Made by a program: the position numbers and the translations under genes. Shown here piece after piece: positions 8,634 through 18,140 of a stretch of DNA of 64,000 bases. How positions within the stretch are numbered: the stretch's first letter is position 1; the number at the start of each line of letters is the position of its first letter. The notes below the pieces were generated by a model. It searched no databases. It saw only the letters and a program-made list of their open reading frames with translations, and was not told the origin of the DNA. This stretch comes from Peptacetobacter sp900539645 (GTDB lineage Bacteria > Bacillota > Clostridia > Peptostreptococcales > Peptostreptococcaceae): assembly GCF_047807365.1 (NCBI RefSeq), contig NZ_JBLOUI010000002.1, positions 99,355 through 163,354 on the forward strand, written 5' to 3'.

Positions 8634-8696
8634 GAACATATGTTTGTGATAAGTTTGAAAGACAAAAATAGACTTACAAAAGCAAGCCTATTTTTG
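8634..8696. repeat. Composite module-end element 3: GAACATATGTTT, 17-bp gap, hairpin terminator
   Basis: Palindrome at 8634-8645, hairpin at 8663-8696 with TCTTTTTTG after it. It closes the toxin module and faces the end of paralog 3. Confidence 0.75.
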
Positions 8697-8719
8697 TCTT
8701 TTTTGTTTTTGTAAAAATA

Positions 8720-8747
8720 AAAGACGAGGAAAAATTCCCTCGCCTTT
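8720..8747 (-). terminator. Probable terminator of S-layer paralog 3
   Basis: AAAGACGAGG paired with CCCTCGCCTTT, in the same position as the terminators of the other intact paralogs. Confidence 0.55.
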
Positions 8748-8783
8748 AATTTTTATATCAACTTGTAGTTTGTTTAAAGTTAA

Positions 8784-10850
8784 TTATTTTGCTAATCCAA
8801 CTCTTTCAGCTATTGTTTTTAATACATCTCTAGATACACCATGTCCTACCTGGTACACATATATTCCTGTTCTCTGAGCTTTCTTTTCTATAGCATTTAT
8901 CTGTTCATTAGCTAATTTATTTGTTCCAAGTACTATTGGAGCATTATGTTTTACTGCTAATGATGTTGCTGTTAATGCATCTATTAATTCTGATTTGTTG
9001 TTCTGACCATCTTTTGATATTACTATCTGTTTTAATCCACTATGAGCAAATCTATTTATAACTTCTGCATTTGTTTTCTGTCTATTTGAACCAAATACTC
9101 TATCTACAGATATTTTTTCAGCTTTTAAAGTTTCTTCTGTAGCTTTTGATACTACGCTTTCTCCACCTATTATTGTAACTGATTTTTTATCATTAGAACT
9201 TTCATTTTTCCAATCTTTTAAAGAATCTATAGCGTCTTCTGATAATCCGTGATTAGATTCTACTATTATTGGCTGTTTCTTTTCAGCTGCTACTGATGCT
9301 ATTGACATTGCATCTGCTTCACCATTTGCTCCTACTAAGAATGCATTTGAGAAATCTGCTCCTTTACCATCTTTTCTCATTACTTCTGCTACTTTTAATG
9401 AAGTTTCTTCTCTATTTGCTCCACCAGCTCTTACTACTCTTAATCCAAGATCTTCTAACTGATGTTCTAAGTTTCTAGAAAGAACAGTAGTTCCACCTAC
9501 TAAGTATACTGTTACTTTATCTAAATGCTGTACCTGCTGTCTTCCTATTAATTCTCTTATATATTCTTTTGTTGCTTTTGGTAATTCATCAGAACCAGTT
9601 AATAGTATTGGAGCAACTTTTTGTTCTGACATTGGTTTATTCTGGCTGTAATCTTTATTCCATACTGAAGCTGCTAAAGGTGCTGCTGCAAGTCCATCTA
9701 CTAATGCATTTCCATTTACTAATACTATATTTCCATTTCTAGCTACACTATCTATATCTGCATTTTCTTTAGCAACTTTAACAGCTGTTTCATATCTGTT
9801 ATCTCCTGCTAATACTTCTACCTGAGCTTTTGCATCTACCATCCATTTTTTGAATAAGTTTAACTGAGCTTCATTGTTTGTAGTTATTTTTACAACTTTT
9901 TTGAATGTTTTGTTAGTTGTAGGGTTCTGGTCATAGAAGTTTATAGCTAAAGTGTATAAACCGTTAGCTTCTTTGTTTACTTTACCTACTGAATATTTAT
10001 ATCCATCATTTTCATCAGCTTTACATAATTTAGCTCCATCTAATAATTCCTGACCTTTTTCAGTTAATAAAAGACCATCGTATAATTCTGATAGTTTGAA
10101 GTTTACTACTTCATCAGCATTAGATATTGTTACATTTGCTAATAAAACTTTTGGTAAATCTGTTCCTTTAGCGATATCTATAGTCTTACCAGCTTCTTTG
10201 TATGAAGCTAAATCTGACCAGTCAGACATTTCATTTCTTCCATCTATTAAATCTCCATTTTTATCTAATGGCTTAGTGAAATCAACTCTTTTATCTCCTT
10301 CTTTGAAAGTTAATGTCATTAATTTATCTTCTGCTTCAGCTTTTCTAGTTGTAACTGTTAATACTCCTTCTTTTGCATCATAATCCATAGCATATACAGA
10401 TTTATATTTAGAAGTAGTAAAGTTATCAGCTTCTTCTTTTAAAGAATCTTTTGTATATGTATCATCTTTGTATGTATCTACAAGAGAGAATGCATAGTAT
10501 TTACCGTTTTTTTCAACATGTCCTCTATCAAATACTTTTACAGTTGTTTTAGCAGGTGCAGATTTTATAGCTTCTTCTAATGCTTTTATTCCTGCTTCAC
10601 TAACATCATAGAACTGTTTAGTTCCTATTTCTACTACGTATATAGACTGTCCTCTATAATCAGCATTATGCTGATTATTTACACTTTCATTTGCAAATAC
10701 TTTTGATGTTAATAAGTTTCTTAAATCTCTTATTAAAAGACCTTTGTTACTTCCATTCACTTCATATGATGGAGTTGCTGCCATCACTGGCGCTACTGCA
10801 CTCGCTAACATCGCTCCTGCCATTACTACTGATAATCTTTTCTTATTCAT
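8784..10850 (-). CDS. S-layer-like cell wall protein, 3x CWB2 (paralog 3)
   Basis: A 688-residue secreted protein with the common signal peptide (ending PVMA) and three CWB2 domains from about residue 345 (VLAGDNRYETAVKVAKEN) to the end (GHGVSRDVLKTIAERVGLAK). It is the closest relative of paralog 2 in the ectodomain, suggesting a recent duplication. The leader is identical to the other copies and -10 is TACAAT, but the nearest TTGTGG lies 26 bp upstream because of a GC-rich insertion-like stretch (tcgcgcgc), so promoter function is doubtful. Convergent with the toxin module and divergent from the second AlbA-type gene. Confidence 0.92.
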   Translation of the reverse strand: MNKKRLSVVMAGAMLASAVAPVMAATPSYEVNGSNKGLLIRDLRNLLTSKVFANESVNNQHNADYRGQSIYVVEIGTKQFYDVSEAGIKALEEAIKSAPAKTTVKVFDRGHVEKNGKYYAFSLVDTYKDDTYTKDSLKEEADNFTTSKYKSVYAMDYDAKEGVLTVTTRKAEAEDKLMTLTFKEGDKRVDFTKPLDKNGDLIDGRNEMSDWSDLASYKEAGKTIDIAKGTDLPKVLLANVTISNADEVVNFKLSELYDGLLLTEKGQELLDGAKLCKADENDGYKYSVGKVNKEANGLYTLAINFYDQNPTTNKTFKKVVKITTNNEAQLNLFKKWMVDAKAQVEVLAGDNRYETAVKVAKENADIDSVARNGNIVLVNGNALVDGLAAAPLAASVWNKDYSQNKPMSEQKVAPILLTGSDELPKATKEYIRELIGRQQVQHLDKVTVYLVGGTTVLSRNLEHQLEDLGLRVVRAGGANREETSLKVAEVMRKDGKGADFSNAFLVGANGEADAMSIASVAAEKKQPIIVESNHGLSEDAIDSLKDWKNESSNDKKSVTIIGGESVVSKATEETLKAEKISVDRVFGSNRQKTNAEVINRFAHSGLKQIVISKDGQNNKSELIDALTATSLAVKHNAPIVLGTNKLANEQINAIEKKAQRTGIYVYQVGHGVSRDVLKTIAERVGLAK

Positions 10851-10951
10851 TATCTTTTTACCTCCGTTTTCCTTTTTTATTCGTTACATCTCTTTTTTTC
10901 TCTATTCTCTTGCTCTTTCGACGCAATTCTTTATTCTTCCACAGTTTTATT
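10786..10951 (-). repeat. Identical 166-bp S-layer leader/signal-peptide block, copy 3
   Basis: Same block as at 3350-3515, followed upstream by a GC-rich stretch (gcgcgcgacg type) not present in other copies. Confidence 0.88.
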
Positions 10952-11071
10952 GTACTAGCGCGCGACGCAAACACCCCCGACCACAAACTCCATTACAGAA
11001 AGACTATATAAATGTAAGAAAAAGACAAAAAAACACATAAAAAATAGTCTTACAAAAATCAATCCCAACAA

Positions 11072-11083
11072 GAACAGATGTTT
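11072..11083. promoter_or_regulatory. LexA-like box GAACAGATGTTT upstream of AlbA-type gene
   Basis: It fits GAAC-N4-GTTT, the core reported for clostridial LexA sites, and lies about 150 bp before the AlbA-type start. It is preceded by a diverged copy of the block seen at 16879 and 21673 (ctatataaatgtaagaaa). SOS control is inference. Confidence 0.4.
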
Positions 11084-11229
11084 TTTATCTAAAATCATTC
11101 ATTATATGATTAATAAATTTCAAAATGAGTACTAAAAAATGATATAATTAAAATAGATTACATAACTAAACAAAAATACTTATTTAAATAAAGAAAATCA
11201 AAAAATATATTTCAAAGGAGGGAGCACAC

Positions 11230-12993
11230 ATGGATATATTTGAACTTATAGAAATAGGTGAAAATAGTGAGATAGAATTCAAAAAAGCGAAAAATAGTGT
11301 TCCAAAAGACTTGTGGGAAACATATTCTGCAATGGCTAACACAAACGGGGGAACAATTGTGTTAGGAATAGAGGAGAGATTTGACAAAGATGAAAAGTTT
11401 GACATATCTGGAGTTGAATCTGTAGAAAAAATGTTAAAAGATTTTTGGAGTACTATAAATGGTAATAAAGTAAATAAAAATATATTAATGGAAGAAAATG
11501 TTGAAGTAATAAATATAAATCATAAAAAAGTTATAAAAATTGAAGTTCCAAGAGCTAGTTATATAGATAAGCCTATATATTTGAACAATAATCCGTATAA
11601 TGGAACTTATAAACGAAATTATGAAGGTGATTATAAGTGTTCACAAGATGAAGTCAATGCAATGTTTAGAGATGCTTCGGAAAAAGGATTCGATTCTTCA
11701 ATTTTGGAGTACTATGATATGGATGATCTTGATATGCCAACTGTAAATCGGTATAGAAATAGATTTTCTGTTATAAATCTTAACCATGCTTGGCATAATT
11801 TATCTGATGAGGAGTTTCTTATTCAATTAGGTGCTATGGATAAGGATAGAAAGACTAAAAAAGTTTGGCTGACAGTTGCAGGTCTTTTGATGTTTGGGAA
11901 AAGTGTTAGTATCAGAAGTTATTTTCCTTATTTTGATTTAGACTATCTAAAAATGGTAGATGTGGATGAGGATTTGAGATACAATGAAAGATTTACAATC
12001 GACGGAAGATGGGAGAGCAATCTGTTTAATTTCTTTACTATAGTTATAAATAAGTTGTCCGAGGATATTCCAATTCCATTTAAGTTAAACGGGATAACAA
12101 GAATTGATGATACCCCTGTTCATCGGGCAATACGTGAAGCCTTTGTAAATGCTATTGTTCATGGGGACTATTCTGTTCAGGGAACTTTAAGAATTAAAAA
12201 GTTTAAAGATAGGTTTGAATTTTATAATCCTGGTTGCTTGAAGATTCCTGTTGCTGATATTTACAAGGGTGGAACTAGTAAATGTAGAAATCCATTTATT
12301 CAGAAGATGTTTAGAATGATAGGATTTGGTGAGAATATAGGTTCAGGATTTTTCAAGATATTAAAAGCTTGGAAAGAGCAGCAGTGGGCAGTTCCTATAC
12401 TAGAAGAAAATTTTGCCACAAATGAAGTTGTGCTAAAACTGAACATGATCTCTTTGGTTCCAGAGGTATATATGGGAAAATTGAAAGAGATATATGGAAG
12501 CAGTTTAGATTCATTGAATGCAGATGAGATAAAAATTCTTGTGACAGCTATAACTGAGGATGAGGTAACTAATGCAAGGATGCAGTGTGTTACAGATTTA
12601 CATCCTAATGACATTACGGATATGCTTAGAAGTATGGTGAATAGGGGATTATTGATAGAAGAAGGATTTGGAAGAGGTAAGAAGTATATGATAAATGAGG
12701 AATTCAGCTGTGAAGAGAGTGATTCTAGCTTAGATGTTGTAGAAGATGAATCCAAAGGGAAAGACGTTGATAATTATGAAATTATTTTAGTTAATTCAAA
12801 ACTTAATGATGTTGAGAGAGATATTTTAAATATTATTAAATGTAAAGGATTTACAACAACTAAGATTAATACAGAAAGTTTAGAAATTAGTCAATATAAA
12901 AGCATTAGATGTTGTAATAATCTTATTGAAAAAGGAGCTATTAAAAAAGAAGGTAAAGGTAGAAATGTCAAATATGTATTAGTTAATCAATAG
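11230..12993 (+). CDS. AlbA_2/Schlafen-like putative transcriptional regulator/ATPase, full length
   Basis: A 587-residue cytosolic protein. Residues about 10-135 form an AlbA_2 (divergent Schlafen AAA_4) domain, with SEIEFKKAK and MANTNGGTIVLGIEE. A COG2865 ATP-binding domain follows at about 290-400 (AIREAFVNAIVHGDYS, GFGENIGSGFFKI). Two winged-helix-like units lie at about 430-480 and 535-587 (each ends RGKKYMINEE or GRNVKYVLVNQ-like). The start has AAAGGAGGGAG ten bases upstream. It is a paralog of the partial gene at the left window edge. Family members are called regulators and occur with defence genes; possible roles are sensing of a nucleotide ligand and DNA binding, unproven. Downstream come a degenerate repeat array and a composite module-end element. 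Confidence 0.85.
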   Translation: MDIFELIEIGENSEIEFKKAKNSVPKDLWETYSAMANTNGGTIVLGIEERFDKDEKFDISGVESVEKMLKDFWSTINGNKVNKNILMEENVEVININHKKVIKIEVPRASYIDKPIYLNNNPYNGTYKRNYEGDYKCSQDEVNAMFRDASEKGFDSSILEYYDMDDLDMPTVNRYRNRFSVINLNHAWHNLSDEEFLIQLGAMDKDRKTKKVWLTVAGLLMFGKSVSIRSYFPYFDLDYLKMVDVDEDLRYNERFTIDGRWESNLFNFFTIVINKLSEDIPIPFKLNGITRIDDTPVHRAIREAFVNAIVHGDYSVQGTLRIKKFKDRFEFYNPGCLKIPVADIYKGGTSKCRNPFIQKMFRMIGFGENIGSGFFKILKAWKEQQWAVPILEENFATNEVVLKLNMISLVPEVYMGKLKEIYGSSLDSLNADEIKILVTAITEDEVTNARMQCVTDLHPNDITDMLRSMVNRGLLIEEGFGRGKKYMINEEFSCEESDSSLDVVEDESKGKDVDNYEIILVNSKLNDVERDILNIIKCKGFTTTKINTESLEISQYKSIRCCNNLIEKGAIKKEGKGRNVKYVLVNQ

Positions 12994-12997
12994 TGTA

Positions 12998-13142
12998 TGC
13001 AAGGATTATATTTTAATCGTTTGATTTGTCAAACAATTATGCAAGGATTAGTTATTAATCATTTGATTTATGCAACGATTAAGCATTAATTATTTGACTT
13101 ATTCTGCAAAAATGTAATAGTAATCTATTAATCGTTTGATTG
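12998..13142. repeat. Degenerate tandem repeat after AlbA-type gene
   Basis: Four imperfect units begin TGCAAGGATTA, TGCAAGGATTA, TGCAACGATTA and TGCAAAAATG at 12998, 13040, 13071 and 13105, each followed by a TTAATC(G/A)TTTGATT-like half. The first contains GTTTGA/TCAAAC inverted arms. Unit length varies from 31 to 42 bp. No coding potential is seen. Confidence 0.5.
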
Positions 13143-13146
13143 TACA

Positions 13147-13209
13147 GAACATATGTTTTTTTTGAATTTATTGAGGCAAAAATAGACTTACTAAGCAAGT
13201 CTATTTTTG
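13147..13209. repeat. Composite module-end element 4: GAACATATGTTT, 18-bp gap, hairpin terminator
   Basis: Palindrome at 13147-13158 and hairpin at 13177-13209 with a T-run (TCTCTTTT). Spacing is 18 instead of 17 bp and the hairpin loop is one base shorter than in the other copies. Confidence 0.72.
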
Positions 13210-13282
13210 TCTCTTTTAGTTTTTGTAAAAAGAAAGATTGGAAAATTAAAATATGTAAAATTTTTATTTTAAAACAATTTAT

Positions 13283-14425
13283 TTAAAATTCAATAACTCC
13301 ATTACATAAATCTTTAAAATCATTTTGTTTATATGCAGTATGAATTCTGTTCTCTTCAACGCACTTAATTAAATAGTTTATAATTTCATTCAACCTCTCA
13401 CCAATAACGTCCGACTGAATTATTTTTAAAATTTCTTTAATATTTTGTATTTTAATTTTATTATTTTCACTAACAGAATCTAAGTGATTTTTTAATAAAT
13501 ATATTAAAATCTTAACTTGTTCTTTTGAAAGAAGACTAAAGAAATTATCATAAATAGATTTTGCACCTGGAGAAACACCATTACAGTATCCTACTTCACG
13601 ACCAATTCTACATTCTAAAAATGTATTAATTATTTTTGTTGTTTGTTCTTTTGGTATATCCGAATAGTTTTTTATATATTTCATTATCTCTCTAGCTATT
13701 GACGGTTCATTATAGTAATTATTGTATTCTTGATTAGCAATAAGTAATTCATCACATAAATTACTTATAATTAGACTTTTTGTATTTATAGTTAGATAAT
13801 TCAATCCATCACATTTTTCAAAAAATGTATGAGCTAATTCAGCTTTTTCTTTTTCTAGATTATTTTTAAAAAATTCTACCTTTGTTCCTAATTCATACTT
13901 TGTTGCATCCAAAGTGTATATCCATAATTTAGATGATACTAAAAGAATATTATTTCTAACTATTGTAGAAGTTTTATCAGAAATATAAATACCAAATAAA
14001 CTTATTATAAGTGTAGAAGTAATATTAGTTGGAAAATCTTTAAAAGATAACTCCATACTTTTAAGTGTTTCATCATCAATACTTTCATCTAAATTTTTTA
14101 TATTTTCTATAATACCTTTTGACATTATAGCAGCATGAGATGCTTTTTCATTTATTACATCCTTAACGCAAATATCTAACCAACTAACTAATTCATAAGA
14201 GTTTATAGTCGAAAAATTCGGATGTGAAGCCCCTATTTGATTTCTCATATCTAGAATATAGCATAATTTACGGTGTATAATATCAGATATCCATTCTAGT
14301 TTCTTACAAGTATCTAATAACGTTTTATCTTTTATTCCCGATAAATCTTCTATAGTATTATACTCATGTCTTCTTTTTTCTCCAACTGCATTATCATAGA
14401 ATGTTTCTAAACCATAAAAAACAAT
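13283..14425 (-). pseudogene. HEPN-motif protein, probably 5'-truncated
   Basis: The first ATG at 14248 gives 321 residues, but the frame is open for 59 more codons upstream to 14425 with no ATG, GTG or TTG. Those codons read like real protein (LCYILDMRNQIGASH). The R-N-x5-H motif RNQIGASH spans the ATG and matches the HEPN ribonuclease signature RX4-6H, so the natural protein must start further upstream and the 5' end appears lost. The remainder is helical with no recognised domain. HEPN proteins act as RNases or toxins in abortive infection; whether this copy makes a working product is unclear. The Gln codons I read are CAA, unlike the neighbouring S-layer genes, suggesting foreign origin. 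No ribosome binding site fits the 14248 ATG well. Confidence 0.6.
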
Positions 14426-14551
14426 TTAATATTTTCTATTAAAAAATAATTTATATTCTAAAGAGATATGATTGAAATTACTCCTACTAATAAAATATAA
14501 GTTTAATAAAGATTCTTAAACTCTTGATTTCTTTTATAAAGTAAGAACTTA

Positions 14552-14579
14552 AAAGGCGAGAGAATTTTCCCTCGCCTTT
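14552..14579 (-). terminator. Terminator of S-layer paralog 4
   Basis: AAAGGCGAG / CTCGCCTTT stem with a short AT-rich loop just downstream of the gene on the minus strand. Confidence 0.6.
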
Positions 14580-14618
14580 AAAAATTATACATCAACTTGT
14601 AGTTAGTTCGAAAGTTTA

Positions 14619-16742
14619 TTATTTTACGTTTGATAATCCTAAGAATTCAGCTATTGATTCTAAAGTTGTTCTTGCAACACCCTGTCCAACCTGAGTTAAT
14701 TTAGTAAATCCGTTAGTACCTTTTTTATCTAGTATAGCAACTTTCTGATTATCAGTTATTTTATCTGTTGCTAATACTATTGGATTACCATTTGCATAGT
14801 TTGCTGCTGCTAATGCATCTACTAATTCTTCTTTATTTCTCTGACCATCTTTTACTAATACAACTTCATCTATATCACTAGGAGCATATTTTTCTATTAT
14901 AGCAGCATTTGTTTTAAATCTATTATCACCAGCTACTCTAGCAACTTTATTGTTAGTAACTGCATCTATTTTATCATAATCAGCTTTAGATACTACTGAT
15001 TCTCCACCTATTACAGCAACGCTATCATTTGCAGCAGTTTTTAAGTTCTTTTCTATAAATCTTATAGCATCTTTAGTTAATCCACCTTTTTTAGAAACTA
15101 TTATAGGAGTTTTTTCTTCAACTGCTACTGTTGCTATTGACATAGCATCTGCTTCACCTTCTGCACCTACTATAAATGCTTTTGAAACAGTTCCTAATGC
15201 TTCAGCTACTTCTAGTGAAGTTTCTTCTCTATTATCTCCACCATATCTTTCTACTGAGAATCCCATATCTTTTAATTCATCTACTAAAGATTCACTTAAT
15301 ACAGCTTCTCCACCTACTAAATGTATTTTTACATTTTTAAGTCTTGATTTTGGCACATTTACTGTTAATTCTTCTAAGAAATCTTTTGTTGCAGTTGGAA
15401 GTGAATCTGATTTTGATAATAATACTGCAGTACCAGCATTATTATTCCATTTTTTATCAGCTGCTAGTGGTGCAGCTGCAAGTCCATCTACTAATGATTC
15501 ACCATTTACTAATACTATATCATTCTGATTCGCATTATCAGCATTTGCAGTTTCGTTTATTCCCTGAGCTTTTGCTACATTTACTGCAGTTTCATATCTA
15601 TTAGCACCTGCAACTATACCAACTGTATAATTACCTGTTGTCATCATATCATATAAAGACTGTAGTTCTTTTAGATTAGTTGATTTAACAGTTACTACTT
15701 TAACTTCACCAGTTGTTGTAACATCTTTATAACTAGCATAGTATGTTACTTTAAACTCTGCGACACCATTAGTTAACTTTGATGGTCTATCACCTAATTT
15801 AACAGTTTCTTTACCTGTTCTATTATTTTCTTTAGCTACTTTTTTAGCATTTTCTATATCTTTCTGTATTTCTGTTCCTTTTGCTGTTAATGCTAATCCG
15901 TCATATAAATCTTTTGCTAAGTATGTTACCTGTTCAGCTTTTTTTGAATCATCAACTAATTTATATGATTCTTTCACTTCTGGATCAGCAGTTATTTCAG
16001 CTGATTTCTGATATTTTGATGCTTTAGTTGCAAATCCTACACATTCCTGAACTTTATCTGTTATTTTACCATCTTTATCTAATGGTAAATTGAAGTTTAA
16101 TTCATCTGATTCTGTGTTAAGTTCTATTTTTACATTTTCTTCTTTTGAAGCTGTTAAGTCTTTTATTGCTTCTAGTGTTACAGTAGCTCCTGTTTTTTTA
16201 TCATTAACTTTTATTTCTTTAACAAAATCATTAGATGCTGGATCAACTATGTTAGTAGTAGGATTTTGGAAATCATCAACTCCATATTTTTCTACTTTAC
16301 CTGTTGCTTCTATCTGTGTACCAGGTATTATCTGTCCTAAGAATTCAGTTGTTTTTCTTTCTACTACCTGTACTGTCATATCTGCTTTAAGAGCATCGTT
16401 AGAAAGTATTTTTTCTATTTCTTTTATATCGTATGTTACATCCCCAGTTACACTTGAATCAATTGTGTTTAAAGCAACCTCTTTTCCATCTTTATTTAAT
16501 ACTTTTATTCCGTATGCTGATGCATTATCTTTCATTAAATTCGCAACATCTGTTGATACGAAATTTGTTTTTAATTCACTATTAGTTGATATCATTTTTG
16601 TTTTTGCTAAATCAACTATTTTTTTTGCTAATAATGATTTTTCACTCATATTAACATCAGTTACTTCTGCTGCCATCACTGGCGCTACTGCACTCGCTAA
16701 CATCGCTCCTGCCATTACTACTGATAATCTTTTCTTATTCAT
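14619..16742 (-). CDS. S-layer-like cell wall protein, 3x CWB2 (paralog 4)
   Basis: A 707-residue secreted protein: shared signal peptide (to PVMA), an ectodomain unlike that of paralogs 1-3 over most of its length, the conserved LYDGLALTAKGTE segment, then three CWB2 domains from about residue 378 (IVAGANRYETAVNVAKAQ) to the end. Of the four intact minus-strand copies this one has the best-looking promoter: TTGTGG, 17 bp, TACAAT, the same elements and spacing as the promoter before the NlpC/P60 gene at 60212. It may therefore be the expressed member on this strand; this is inference. It is divergent from the second AAA/TOPRIM pair. Confidence 0.92.
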   Translation of the reverse strand: MNKKRLSVVMAGAMLASAVAPVMAAEVTDVNMSEKSLLAKKIVDLAKTKMISTNSELKTNFVSTDVANLMKDNASAYGIKVLNKDGKEVALNTIDSSVTGDVTYDIKEIEKILSNDALKADMTVQVVERKTTEFLGQIIPGTQIEATGKVEKYGVDDFQNPTTNIVDPASNDFVKEIKVNDKKTGATVTLEAIKDLTASKEENVKIELNTESDELNFNLPLDKDGKITDKVQECVGFATKASKYQKSAEITADPEVKESYKLVDDSKKAEQVTYLAKDLYDGLALTAKGTEIQKDIENAKKVAKENNRTGKETVKLGDRPSKLTNGVAEFKVTYYASYKDVTTTGEVKVVTVKSTNLKELQSLYDMMTTGNYTVGIVAGANRYETAVNVAKAQGINETANADNANQNDIVLVNGESLVDGLAAAPLAADKKWNNNAGTAVLLSKSDSLPTATKDFLEELTVNVPKSRLKNVKIHLVGGEAVLSESLVDELKDMGFSVERYGGDNREETSLEVAEALGTVSKAFIVGAEGEADAMSIATVAVEEKTPIIVSKKGGLTKDAIRFIEKNLKTAANDSVAVIGGESVVSKADYDKIDAVTNNKVARVAGDNRFKTNAAIIEKYAPSDIDEVVLVKDGQRNKEELVDALAAANYANGNPIVLATDKITDNQKVAILDKKGTNGFTKLTQVGQGVARTTLESIAEFLGLSNVK

Positions 16743-16843
16743 TATCTTTTTACCTCCGTTTTCCTTTTTTATTCGTTACATCTCTTTTTTTCTCTATTCT
16801 CTTGCTCTTTCGACGCAATTCTTTATTCTTCCACAGTTTTATT
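16678..16843 (-). repeat. Identical 166-bp S-layer leader/signal-peptide block, copy 4
   Basis: Same block as at 3350-3515, with no difference seen. Confidence 0.88.
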
Positions 16844-16872
16844 GTATGGAATGCCCACCAACTCCACAAAAC
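16844..16872 (-). promoter_or_regulatory. Candidate promoter of S-layer paralog 4
   Basis: On the minus strand TTGTGG and TACAAT are separated by exactly 17 bp, the -10 overlapping the start of the shared leader. Other copies have 14, 18 or 26 bp at this place. Confidence 0.5.
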
Positions 16873-16878
16873 ACAAAA

Positions 16879-16968
16879 CTAATATAAATGTAGGAAAAAT
16901 TAAAATTTTTGCCGTAAAAACTAGGTCAAAAAAAGTAATAGCAATAAGAACAAATGTTTTTTTGACCA
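16879..16968 (+). promoter_or_regulatory. Duplicated upstream block with LexA-like box GAACAAATGTTT
   Basis: About 90 bp that recur nearly unchanged at 21673-21762. The block contains GCCGTAAAAACTAGGTC, an inverted repeat GGTCAAAAAAA/TTTTTTTGACC (16924-16967) and, inside the right arm, GAACAAATGTTT at 16948-16959. It precedes the AAA gene at 17034. It could be operator, attenuator or both. Confidence 0.5.
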
Positions 16969-17033
16969 AAATAATATTTGCCGTAATTTTTTTACGGATA
17001 TATGGTATACTATACTTAAACGGAGGTGGAATT

Positions 17034-18140
17034 ATGCTAAAAAAATTTGAAGTAGAAGGATTTAAAAATTTTGAAAATAAATTTACACTAGATTTATCAA
17101 AAGCTCATAACTACGATTTCAATAAAGAGATGGTAGAGAATAATACTGTAAAAGTATGTTCAATATTTGGTAAAAATAGTTCTGGAAAGAGTAATCTTGG
17201 ATTGGCAATTTTAGATGCAATAAATCATTTAACAGACGATAGAGAAAAAACTTCAATAGATGCAAATCCATATTTAAACTTAAATAGAAATGATTTTGCT
17301 GAGTTCACGTATTATTTTTCATTTGGAACAGATGAGCTTGTTTATAATTATAAAAAAGCAGCTGTAGAAGAAATGCTTTATGAAAAAATTGAGATAAATG
17401 GAAAAAATGTTCTTGAATACGACTATTCATTAGCAAAAGGTCATTGTGATTTAAAAGGAACTGAAAATTTAAAAATAGATTTAAAGGGAAGAGGACTCTC
17501 TCTTACAAAATATGTTAGAAATAATTCTATACTAGATGATAATAATGAAAATGAAGTGTTTAAGAAATTCTATAACTATATTGAAAATATGCTATTATTC
17601 TATTCACTTAATGTAAATAGATATTTTGGATATAAATCTGGGGGAGAATCAATAGAAAGCTCTATAGTAAAAAACGGTAAGTTAAAGGATTTTGAAGATT
17701 TTTTATGTAATTTAGAAATAAAATGCAATTTAGAATCAGTCAATTTAGATGGAAGAGATGTTATTTTAAATAAGTTTAAAAATGGATCAGCTAGATTCTT
17801 TGAAACAGCTTCAACAGGAACTAGAAGTTTGGCTTTATTTTACTATTGGCTTATAAATAGTAATGAAGCATCTATGATTTTTATGGATGAGTTTGATGCG
17901 TACTATCATTATGAGTTAGCAGAACAAGTTGTTAAAGAAGTAGTTAAGAGAAAACCAAATTCACAGATTATATTTACATCTCACAATACTAATCTTATGA
18001 CTAATGAGTTATTCAGACCAGATTGTCTATTTATTATGAAAGAAAATAAGATTGAATCTATGAGTAGATTGACTAATAAAGAGCTTAGATATGCACATAA
18101 TCTACAGAAATTGTATAAGTCAGGTGCTTTCAATGAGTAA
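17034..18140 (+). CDS. AAA15-type ATPase of second ATPase/TOPRIM pair
   Basis: A 368-residue ATPase. The start is the ATG at 17034 behind CGGAGGTGG, not the upstream in-frame ATG at 16842, which would lie inside the promoter region of the divergent S-layer gene. Walker A is FGKNSSGKSN at about residue 43-52, Walker B is MIFMDEFDAYYHYE at about 281-294, and the switch motif is IIFTSHNTN. It belongs to the COG1106-like group and is only distantly similar to the ATPase at 3699. Its stop overlaps the start of a TOPRIM-like gene by 8 bp, but that partner is cut after about 50 codons, so the system is probably inactive unless the ATPase has a role alone. Confidence 0.8.
   Translation: MLKKFEVEGFKNFENKFTLDLSKAHNYDFNKEMVENNTVKVCSIFGKNSSGKSNLGLAILDAINHLTDDREKTSIDANPYLNLNRNDFAEFTYYFSFGTDELVYNYKKAAVEEMLYEKIEINGKNVLEYDYSLAKGHCDLKGTENLKIDLKGRGLSLTKYVRNNSILDDNNENEVFKKFYNYIENMLLFYSLNVNRYFGYKSGGESIESSIVKNGKLKDFEDFLCNLEIKCNLESVNLDGRDVILNKFKNGSARFFETASTGTRSLALFYYWLINSNEASMIFMDEFDAYYHYELAEQVVKEVVKRKPNSQIIFTSHNTNLMTNELFRPDCLFIMKENKIESMSRLTNKELRYAHNLQKLYKSGAFNE

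Noticed and set aside
12998..13142. CRISPR array
   Set aside because: Units are too degenerate, spacing is irregular and small, there are no unique spacers of constant length and no cas genes.
16842..17033. In-frame extension of the AAA gene from an upstream ATG at 16842
   Set aside because: It would start inside the promoter region of the divergent S-layer gene and ignores the CGGAGGTGG site before ATG 17034.
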